This document shows, one piece after another, positions 25,356 to 33,500 of a stretch of DNA of 64,000 nucleotides; position 1 is the stretch's first letter, and each line of letters starts with the position of its first letter. Below the pieces are notes generated by a model that had not been told where the DNA came from, did no database searches, and saw nothing but the letters and a program-made list of their open reading frames with translations. The stretch spans positions 4,344,546 through 4,408,545 of the forward strand of contig NZ_CP032157.1 in assembly GCF_003555545.1 (NCBI RefSeq), written 5' to 3'. The translations under genes were made by a program, and so were the position numbers. The stretch is from Paraflavitalea soli. Lineage in GTDB: Bacteria > Bacteroidota > Bacteroidia > Chitinophagales > Chitinophagaceae.

Positions 25356-26864
25356 TTACAGAGGCAGTTTTACCCATTTTTTCCGGTTCCAATAGACCAA
25401 CCGGGCATCGCCCTGTAACATCAGATTACAATTGTAACAATTACTGCGTATAAGATGCCATTGATGATCCTCTTTTTTCTCTATCCTCAAAAAGGGAGGC
25501 ACCATTACGCCGTTAGCCCCAATGGTGTAGTGAATGGTATCAGGAAACAACAAGGCTGTATCCCTGGTAAGGCTGGACAGCACCTGGACACCTGCTGTAT
25601 CAATATTATTCAGCAACAAAGCTTCCCGGAAACCTGCCCGGAATACAAAGGCGCCATTTATTTCTTCAGGAAGATTGGCAACATATGTTTTTTTACCAGT
25701 TTCATTGTTTCCCAGTAAGGCCAGTATCTCCCGTACGGATGTGGAGGCTTTGTGCCAGTTCAGGTTATTTTGTTCGAGGAGGTAGATATGGACAGTCACA
25801 ATAGCTACCATGGCCATGAGTAACCATTTTGACTGGCTTATTATATGCACCAGACCAAATGCAACAATGGTACTAAAAAAGTAAGAAGCAAAATTTAGTA
25901 ACCGGTCGCTTTCGGAGGTACGCGTACTTACTCCCACCAGGGAAGGGATGAGCAGGGCGACCAGGAAAAAACAGCCCTGCATATAAAACCAGGAAAGGGC
26001 CTGCTTATCATTCATAAGGCGCTTACGCAAATAATAAAACAAACCAATAGCCAATAACAGGATCATTATAAATAGGACGATCAGCCATCCCGATGCATCC
26101 ATCGGCGGTAAAAAGGTTCGCCCCAATGCCTTAACGGCATTGATAGCGAAAGCAACCAGGTCGCCATTGAGAAATCCCTCTCCGTAATCACCGGCGATCC
26201 TTCCGGATATATAGCGCCTCAGCAATACGTGCAATACCAAAGTGAAGCCTAAGGCAATGCCCCAAGTAACGATCTGCCCCCGACGGGCCTTGTTACACAA
26301 CAAGTAAATGAAGATCATGGCGGGTAGTATAACTATTGTTTCATAAGCGGCAAGTCCTATGAAATAACAAGCACATACTCCTATTATTTTGACTATCTCT
26401 TTACCGGGCCGCACCAGGATCAGTAAAGCTGCTATGCCCAAAGTATCGGCTATCATTGCCCCTCTTCCCAATATCCAGGCTACAGACTCATTGTGAAAAG
26501 GATAAGTAAAGAATAAAATACCGGCCAGCAGGGCCACGCGCTGTTGCTGTTGTTCATTAGACGTCCATTTCCAATGTATGCACAAACGAATAAGTAAAAG
26601 AGCAGATACGGCATGCAACAGGATACCGGTGAGGTAGAAGAACCGGGGATCAAGGCCACCCAGTCGATAGGTAAGCAGTATAGAAAGATCTGATAAAGGG
26701 CGAAAAAAGCCGGGGGAGACGAGCTGCCCATCTATGCAAACTCTTTTAATAACAATAAAGTCATCATTGACGAATGAGTTGCCTATAATAGGTGCATAAA
26801 TAGCAAGTGACAACAAGCTAAGGATTATTAGTTGCCACCACCATTTCAGCTTTAGAAAAAACAT
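25356..26864 (-). CDS. Multi-pass membrane protein, GT-C glycosyltransferase-like
   Basis: The 502-residue protein has about ten membrane helices and a C-terminal soluble part of roughly 130 residues. Its first outer loop carries NSFVNDDFIVI, an acidic DD pair in the place of the catalytic Asp of GT-C enzymes, followed by FFRPLSDLS and, further on, FTYPFHNESVAWILGRG, which recalls TMTC/PMT-type O-mannosyltransferases. GT-C enzymes use polyprenyl-phosphate sugars. It lies 31 bases downstream of the SGNH gene in the same direction and 27 before the next one, so a function in the same surface glycan or lipid pathway is likely. The fold call is from motifs only. Confidence 0.65.
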   Translation of the reverse strand: MFFLKLKWWWQLIILSLLSLAIYAPIIGNSFVNDDFIVIKRVCIDGQLVSPGFFRPLSDLSILLTYRLGGLDPRFFYLTGILLHAVSALLLIRLCIHWKWTSNEQQQQRVALLAGILFFTYPFHNESVAWILGRGAMIADTLGIAALLILVRPGKEIVKIIGVCACYFIGLAAYETIVILPAMIFIYLLCNKARRGQIVTWGIALGFTLVLHVLLRRYISGRIAGDYGEGFLNGDLVAFAINAVKALGRTFLPPMDASGWLIVLFIMILLLAIGLFYYLRKRLMNDKQALSWFYMQGCFFLVALLIPSLVGVSTRTSESDRLLNFASYFFSTIVAFGLVHIISQSKWLLMAMVAIVTVHIYLLEQNNLNWHKASTSVREILALLGNNETGKKTYVANLPEEINGAFVFRAGFREALLLNNIDTAGVQVLSSLTRDTALLFPDTIHYTIGANGVMVPPFLRIEKKEDHQWHLIRSNCYNCNLMLQGDARLVYWNRKKWVKLPL

Positions 26865-26895
26865 ATGAAGCTATTCATTATTCTAATAAGTAACA

Positions 26896-28023
26896 CTATT
26901 TACCAATAGTATCCTTTTTCTGACCTTTCAGATATGTTCCGTACTCTTTATGAAGCCACGGATATAACTGGCGATATATTATATCGCTGACCTTGCTGGT
27001 ACCGGCGTTGGTAAAATGGACAATGTCATAGAAATAGGCACTGCTTTTGGGCATTACCTTTGCAAGGTCTATCAATAATATTTCCTGCTCTCTTGCCACC
27101 TCCCGGGTGATATCATTATACAATTCCATTCGTTTCCACCAAAGCAGGCCATTCATACCCTTCCATAGCTTATACCGTTCAAGATTTACTCCGGTCAAAC
27201 TATCTACTGCAGGGCCAAATAAGGATGGCTGGGTGATCAGAACGGGCTGTATCCGGTTACTTCTACATACTTCTATCATCTCCTCTACCCGCTTTTTATA
27301 CTCTGTCAGGTAGCCTTTTTGTTTCATTAACTGCCCGCTAATTTCCTGGTCGGGGATGATTAGACTGTCGTTAGTTCCCACTTTAAGATCAATATAAGTA
27401 TCAGCCAACCTATTTACCGCTGCCCGCCGCGATCTCAGCAGGTTGATGACTGTATTGCAGAGCTCACTCTTTTTACTAAGAAAAGTAAATACATTTTTGT
27501 ATTTATTGGCCATATTAGCGTTGTCAGAACTAGTCAGGTCATCACGTTCAATATCATTACAGCCTACCAGGAATAATATTACCTTCGGCTTTAGCCTAAT
27601 AACATAATCTTTTAGTAAAACAAGGTGGCCAAAAGTGGAATGTCCACCCAATCCGGCATTATTGAACCAAATATTGAATGAATCATTTAATGAAGTAGAA
27701 AGTTTATGACTCCAGGTAAGGCTGTCGGATAAATACGTGCAAGCCGTGGTGCTGCCACCAATGGAAATTACAGATAAAGTATGAAACCCCTTTTCAGGCC
27801 TTTCCGGTCCTCTAAAGCCTAATGAATTCACTGAATGAACTATGGTATCTTCAATTACAGGTATGCTTTTATTATAAAAAATATATTGCTTGTTGGTGTT
27901 GAGAATGATTTTCTCCCCCTTGATACGAAAATGAAATGGGTTATAAATGCGTAAGATGATCTCTAAAGAAATAATTGTAATGCTGAAAAGGTATAAGGCA
28001 TAAACTATATTTTTTTTCCGCAT
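26896..28023 (-). CDS. Membrane-anchored SGNH hydrolase, paralogue of the 50 kb gene
   Basis: Translation from ATG at 28023 (MRKKNIVYALYLFS) gives 375 residues with a single N-terminal membrane anchor followed by LRIYNPFHFRIKGEKIIL. SGNH blocks: ISIGGSTTACTYLSD (Ser in a GGST instead of GDSL), NNAGLGGHSTFGHLVLL, LVGCNDIER, and DIVHFTNAG near the C-terminus. The longer frame overlaps the upstream gene and has no conserved start. It is about equally long and clearly similar along its whole length to the protein at 50437-51585. In the cluster it follows the SxtJ-like gene and is a candidate O-acyl or O-carbamoyl ester enzyme for the carbamoylated product. Confidence 0.85.
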   Translation of the reverse strand: MRKKNIVYALYLFSITIISLEIILRIYNPFHFRIKGEKIILNTNKQYIFYNKSIPVIEDTIVHSVNSLGFRGPERPEKGFHTLSVISIGGSTTACTYLSDSLTWSHKLSTSLNDSFNIWFNNAGLGGHSTFGHLVLLKDYVIRLKPKVILFLVGCNDIERDDLTSSDNANMANKYKNVFTFLSKKSELCNTVINLLRSRRAAVNRLADTYIDLKVGTNDSLIIPDQEISGQLMKQKGYLTEYKKRVEEMIEVCRSNRIQPVLITQPSLFGPAVDSLTGVNLERYKLWKGMNGLLWWKRMELYNDITREVAREQEILLIDLAKVMPKSSAYFYDIVHFTNAGTSKVSDIIYRQLYPWLHKEYGTYLKGQKKDTIGK

Positions 28024-28066
28024 AAACGAGAATTGAACAACAGTCTTTGTTGTAAGGAGTAAAGTA

Positions 28067-28423
28067 TCACCAGGTATTTTCCATGCCTTCTTTTGTATAC
28101 ACAAAATTCCGGTCCTTAAAATAACTACCGGCGCCTGGTCTTATTTTTACGCTATCCTTACGAAACAATCGTGCAGCCAGGGACAAGGGATACAAAATGA
28201 AAAAAAAGACAATGATCAATATTATCCTGCCCGTAATGTAACCCATACCATGACCAAGTTTCATCCAACCCCAATGGATCTTATCGGCAAGGAAAGGAAT
28301 AAAGATCCCAATTACTCCCAGAACCACTGCCGTTGACAACAGGAATTTTCGCTGAAACACCAAATTCAGGATGACACAGGCTATTACCAATACCAGGATC
28401 GTTTCTGTACTCTTTTTCGTCAT
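28067..28423 (-). CDS. SxtJ-family small membrane protein
   Basis: The 118-residue protein has three hydrophobic segments (near residues 8-22, 28-46 and 63-86) with the KLGHGMGYITGRIILIIVFF region and a C-terminal KDRNFVYTKEGMENTW typical of the SxtJ family encoded next to O-carbamoyltransferases. SxtJ was named in the saxitoxin cluster; its function is not established. Here it starts four bases after the DUF5989 gene, so the two are translated together. Confidence 0.8.
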   Translation of the reverse strand: MTKKSTETILVLVIACVILNLVFQRKFLLSTAVVLGVIGIFIPFLADKIHWGWMKLGHGMGYITGRIILIIVFFFILYPLSLAARLFRKDSVKIRPGAGSYFKDRNFVYTKEGMENTW

Positions 28424-28427
28424 AGCA

Positions 28428-28577
28428 TCAAAACAAAGTGTATATGAAAGGAGCGATGGCAGAACCGCCTCCCAGGACCAGTAATATACCTAGTAACAAC
28501 AATATAAGGATAAGAGGCGCCAGCCACCATTTTTTTCTCACCTTCAAAAACGCCCAGATATCTTTTAAAAAGTCCAT
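28428..28577 (-). CDS. DUF5989 / SxtK-like 49-residue membrane protein
   Basis: A complete 49-codon gene starts at ATG 28577 (MDFLKDIWAFLKVRKKWW) and ends at TGA 28428-28430. It has a short amphipathic start, a basic VRKKWW patch, one membrane helix (LILILLLLGILLVLGGG) and the tail SAIAPFIYTLF. This is the pattern of DUF5989 proteins, which occur with carbamoyltransferase and SxtJ genes in many phyla and correspond to SxtK in cyanobacterial saxitoxin clusters. It lies 44 bases after the carbamoyltransferase and four before sxtJ. Function is unknown; a membrane docking role for the carbamoyltransferase is a reasonable guess. Confidence 0.85.
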   Translation of the reverse strand: MDFLKDIWAFLKVRKKWWLAPLILILLLLGILLVLGGGSAIAPFIYTLF

Positions 28578-28621
28578 ATTTATTGTTTCGAATGAATTAA
28601 GGGGATTAACAACAATGCCAC

Positions 28622-30487
28622 CTAGTCAGGTTCTATTTCATTTTTCCAATCTGTTTTTTCCTCCCAATGAGCTTGTTCCTTTTTATCTAGTATATAATTG
28701 CCGATCACAAGGCAATCCATATCTGTACGCATAAAACATATGTAAGAATCTTCCGGTGTATTGACTATCGGTTCGCCCCGCACATTAAAACTGGTATTAA
28801 CCATTACCGGGTAACCGGTTTGTTGTTTCATACAGTGTAATAGTTTCCACAAACGCGGATTTGTTTCCTGGTGCACTGTTTGTATGCGTGCTGAATAATC
28901 AATATGCGTAACAGCCGGTATATCGCTCCGCCGAAAATACAATTTATCGAGCAGAGTGCTTGCCTGAAAATTGGCTGGATAGGGCACCTGGCGGGTATTC
29001 TTTACAGGTTTTACCAACAGCATATAAGGTGAAATGCCCTGGAATTCGAAATAATTGCTTACTTCCTCAGCCAACACGATGGGTGCAAATGGCCGAAATC
29101 CTTCGCGGTACTTGATCTTCAGGTTGATCTTTTTTTGCATGTCCGCATTACGTGCATCTGCCAGTATACTTCTTGCCCCCAAAGCTCTTGGCCCAAACTC
29201 CATCCTACCCTGGTGCCATCCTATTACATGGCCGCTGGCGATTAAAGCAGCCACTTTTTGCAGCAGGGCACCCTCATCGTCGAACCAGGTGTAATTGGCA
29301 TTGTACTTCCTAAGAGTGGAAAGGATTTGGGTATCGGTATGCATGGTTCCCAGGAATGAGCCTTTAAGGCTATCCGGAAAAGAAGCGTTCAGCTTTCGGT
29401 CCTTATTGTAATAAGTATAGTAGGCTGCATAAGCTGCTCCCAGTGCCCCGCCTGCATCACCGGCCGCTGGCTGTATAAACAATTCTTTGAATAATTTCGA
29501 AGTATCCAGTTTGCCGTTTGCCACACAATTCAGGGCTACCCCTCCGGCCATGCAAAGGTATTCGGCATTGGTGATCCGTTTAGCTTCCCGGGCCAGGTTC
29601 ATCACAGCTTCTTCCAGCACTTCCTGGGCTGCCAATGCAAGGTCGCAATGATGCTGCTCAATGGGAGCTTCCGCGTTTCGCCTCGGAAATCCAAACAGGG
29701 CTTCCCACCTGGTATCTTCTGCCATGCGCAGCCCTACTGCATAGTTGTAATAGGCCTGTGGCAAAAATACTGAACCATCTTCCTTCAGGTCTATCAGATT
29801 ACTTTTGATGATCGTTTTGAATTGATTCACCCGTTCACTACCCGGGTTACCATAAGGAGCCAATCCCATCAGTTTGTATTCTCCCGAATTTACCTTGAAC
29901 CCGCAGTAATAGGTAAATGCAGAATAAAATAATCCCAGTGAATGGGGGAAATCCAGTTCTTTCAGTACAGTGATCTTATTCCCTTCACCCATGCAAATAG
30001 AGGCGGTCGCCCACTCACCTACCCCATCAATCGTCAATATCGCTGCCTTCTCATAAGCAGACGGGAAAAAGGCACTGGCTGCATGAGAAAGATGATGTTC
30101 AGGGAATAATAGTTTTACTTTCTTTTTATCAACCTTTTCAATTTCATTTAAGGAATCCCATATCAGCTTTTTCAGGAACAACTTTTCCTTTAGCCATACG
30201 GGCATAGCCATCATAAATGACTTTAACCCTTTGGGAGCAAAAGCATAATAAGTTTCCAGCAGGCGTTCGAATTTCAGTAAGGGCTTTTCATAAAATACAA
30301 TGGCATCAAGATCATTCAGCGAGCAACCTGCGTATTCCAGGCAAAAGCGAATAGACTGCATGGGAAAAGAGGCGTCATGTTTCTTACGGGTAAATCGCTC
30401 CTCCTGGGCTGCAGCGATTACCTCGCCATCCTGGATAATTGCCGCTGCAGCATCGTGGTAAAATGCAGAAATGCCTAGAATTGTCAT
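28622..30487 (-). CDS. NodU/CmcH/SxtI-family O-carbamoyltransferase
   Basis: The 621-residue protein has an N-terminal Kae1/TsaD-like domain starting MTILGISAFYHDAAAAIIQD, with EERFTRKKHD and the metal-binding HHLSHAASAFFPS, the ILTIDGVGEWAT nucleotide loop, and a C-terminal domain with YPVMVNTSFNVRGEPIVNTP. These enzymes use carbamoyl phosphate and ATP to make carbamoyladenylate and transfer the carbamoyl group to a hydroxyl of a sugar or natural product. It is the first gene of a six-gene minus-strand cluster with SxtK-like, SxtJ-like, SGNH, GT-C-like and SGNH genes. The acceptor is unknown; membrane partners suggest a lipid-linked or surface glycan. Confidence 0.92.
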   Translation of the reverse strand: MTILGISAFYHDAAAAIIQDGEVIAAAQEERFTRKKHDASFPMQSIRFCLEYAGCSLNDLDAIVFYEKPLLKFERLLETYYAFAPKGLKSFMMAMPVWLKEKLFLKKLIWDSLNEIEKVDKKKVKLLFPEHHLSHAASAFFPSAYEKAAILTIDGVGEWATASICMGEGNKITVLKELDFPHSLGLFYSAFTYYCGFKVNSGEYKLMGLAPYGNPGSERVNQFKTIIKSNLIDLKEDGSVFLPQAYYNYAVGLRMAEDTRWEALFGFPRRNAEAPIEQHHCDLALAAQEVLEEAVMNLAREAKRITNAEYLCMAGGVALNCVANGKLDTSKLFKELFIQPAAGDAGGALGAAYAAYYTYYNKDRKLNASFPDSLKGSFLGTMHTDTQILSTLRKYNANYTWFDDEGALLQKVAALIASGHVIGWHQGRMEFGPRALGARSILADARNADMQKKINLKIKYREGFRPFAPIVLAEEVSNYFEFQGISPYMLLVKPVKNTRQVPYPANFQASTLLDKLYFRRSDIPAVTHIDYSARIQTVHQETNPRLWKLLHCMKQQTGYPVMVNTSFNVRGEPIVNTPEDSYICFMRTDMDCLVIGNYILDKKEQAHWEEKTDWKNEIEPD

Positions 30488-30545
30488 AATACCTGGTAAC
30501 CTTTGTTCGCAACTAAATTATACTTTTTCCCACTACCCGGCACAT

Positions 30546-30572
30546 AAAAAAAGGCTGCCTTTTCAGGCAGCC
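30546..30572 (-). terminator. Intrinsic terminator after porU2
   Basis: GGCTGCC (30553-30559) and GGCAGCC (30566-30572) form a seven-base-pair stem followed on the minus strand by seven T. It separates porU2 from the carbamoyltransferase cluster. Confidence 0.88.
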
Positions 30573-30594
30573 CGGAATATTCGAATTGTTGTGA

Positions 30595-33500
30595 CTATCG
30601 CATCAGGTACATTTTTCCGTAACCATTGGTAAAGAACTTATCGGTATTGTCGCTTGTGGATCTGTACTTATCCATCGACTTTCCATTAAGACTGGTGACC
30701 ACCCGGTACAAATAAACACCATTGGCCAATTTCTGACCGTACTGATCTGTACCATCCCATTTAAACTCGGTGATATTTCTACCGATACGCAAAGGTCCTA
30801 ATTCATCAATGGTGATTTCCCGCACGATCTTACCAGTTACTGTCAATACCTGGATTTTAATATTCTGAGGTATTTCACTACCTGTAATGGTGAACACAAA
30901 TGCTGTAGAAGTACTGAAGGGATTAGGATAGTTGAGCAGATTGGAGATCATCGGCTTATTGATCACCCTGAAACTTACCCGGTATTCTGTGCCTGCTTTG
31001 TTGCCACTCCTATCCTTTCCTCTGACAATCAACTCATATTCATCACCTTCAGGATTCACCTGGCTGGTAAAGGCCGGAGTAAAATCAAGCACTGCAGAAT
31101 TGTCGGTACCGCTGGTAGCAGGTGTAAAGCGCAACGTATCATTATCAAAATGGTAAGTGCGGGTAGTGCCATTGGGATATTTGACTTCTACAGATGAGAG
31201 GCTCGTGTCGTTCAATAACAGGTGCTTAGCTTCATCTTTCAGCCTGATCTGTATATGCGGTTTGGCAGAAACAATATCCCGGTTAAGGATGTGTATACCA
31301 TCGAATGTAACATCCAGGAAAGGATTGGTATTATCCGCTTTTACATAAATGTTATGGTACAGGAAGTTATTGAAATGGTATTGTTCCGGCTGGTTATTGT
31401 CAGGATTGACTTCTACATAAAGCGTATTGTTACCAATATAATCCTTGGAGTTTAATTCAAATTTTATGGCAACTGTATCACCTGAAACGATTGCTTTTTG
31501 CTTACTCAAGGGAATAATATGCGGCACATTGCTGTTGTCAGTAATTACAGCTTTTACCACCATACTGTCGAAATCATGTTTGCTTAAATTTTTGAAGGCA
31601 ATAGCAAATTTAAAGGTTTCGCCTACCTCTATTGTATCTTTTGCATCCAGTAAAATATTGGCGGCCATCGAACCTTCAGGAACAGGCGTATAATATACCC
31701 GCCAGTAATCAAGCTGATAAGGAGTTAAGGCAACAGAATCTGCATTCCGAAGCTTCAGCTTCATATAAGGATAATTAGCCGCATCGACTGTTGAAATGTC
31801 AAATTGCTGAGAATTTTTATCCAGGGTATACAATGTTGTTTCTGCAAAGGAGGGGCTAATACCGATAACATCCACAGTTGGCTTATCGGCAGAAGGCTGC
31901 TCAAGGGAAGTACCATGCCAACGCACTTCTTTCCAGGATGCAGCGGGTCCAAACACAGGAGATGTAACGTAGCCTACAGTATCCGGCGTAAAACATTCAA
32001 CATTCATTGTTATCCTATCTTCAAAGCTTTTAGCAACAGCATACTTTGGAACAAAGGTTGAATTATTTGTATTCGCTCCCTTCTTATATACGAAGGCCCA
32101 GGCTCTGGAAGTGGTAACAGTATCTATATCTACAAAGCCGGCTGCCAATAGTTTATGGTAGATTGAATTGTTGGACCCATATAGGAGTGTATCCTTTTGC
32201 CATGTTTGAATATAGGATTCGGGATTACTATGGAATACGCTCTTTACCAGCACAAATGATCCGGTTGGTATGATATCCATAAAGTCCATCATCTTCTTAC
32301 GGCTGGCCGCGGTCATATACGAAAATTCAAAATTGTACCATCTGTTGGGTGCGCAATTAGCATCCCCACTTCCATAGCGGTGCAAGCTATTGGGCTTCGG
32401 CATTACATCATCCACGTTTTTCCACGGTTTAAACGTGACGCTATCAAAAACAATAAATATCAGTGAATTTCCCACACAGGCGCTGGCAATATAATTCTCA
32501 TCATTGACAGTTACCCCAAACTCAGGGTCGGTAGCACAACCTGTTTGGAATATACAATTCTTAATCACCAGTTTATTTTTCCTCAGTCCATACTTCCATT
32601 GCCGGGTTTCAGTGTCGAGATACATGCGTTCTACCGTAGACTTTTCCTGTTGGAAAAGGTGAGACTGGTTGTATCCTTCCACATTATTTTTAAACATGAA
32701 AGATTGATTCACCCATTGGAAGTTGCCGTTAGCCACCGGAACGGGCGATATACGCCAATAATATACTGTACTATCCAGGTAGCTGAGTTGTGGATCATAT
32801 TCAACCACCCCGCCTCCCGAGGATATCGTTTTAGATTTTTTGTCTATGGAATTGAACTGCTCTGTAGTGTCTATTTCGATAATATAACTCTTCAGTGTGC
32901 TTAATGGGTTGGCAGTTGTTGCATACAGTTTCTGTGCGGGATCTTTTATGATGGCCATATCGTAAGGGAAAGTGGGCCTTGCCTCATCCTGATAAATATT
33001 GAGCTGTTTGCTGGCAGTATTGTTATCTTCTGCCACTTCATCTACAACGTGATCATCATCAATATTTACGGTAATAATATGCGCTCCCTTATCTCTCGTT
33101 GAAACGATGGGTACGTTGATAGTAATAGAATCAGCAAAAGTAATAGCTGCCCTTTTTTCCCTGTACAAAACAGCGGAGCTTCCATTGGGATACTGTTGTT
33201 TTACCTGCACTACAATTGAATCATCGGTAGCTCTTCCCAGGTTTACCAGGCGAACTTTTAATTCAAAGTGGGTTTCAGCAATTGAAACAAAAGTGGGATT
33301 AACCTTTATGGAAGATTCTTCTACTATATAATCAGGTTTTCCCTGGGCGTTGATGCGCAAGGCCGGATCGCCATGTAAGGTTATCTGCTCTGCGTGTAAA
33401 CGTGTATAAAAATCGCTGGGGCCTGTTGCATTCTGCATCATTTGAAATGCATCCCTGGAAGTTTCACCAAGTGATTTATTAAAGTCGGTGCGTGATATCG

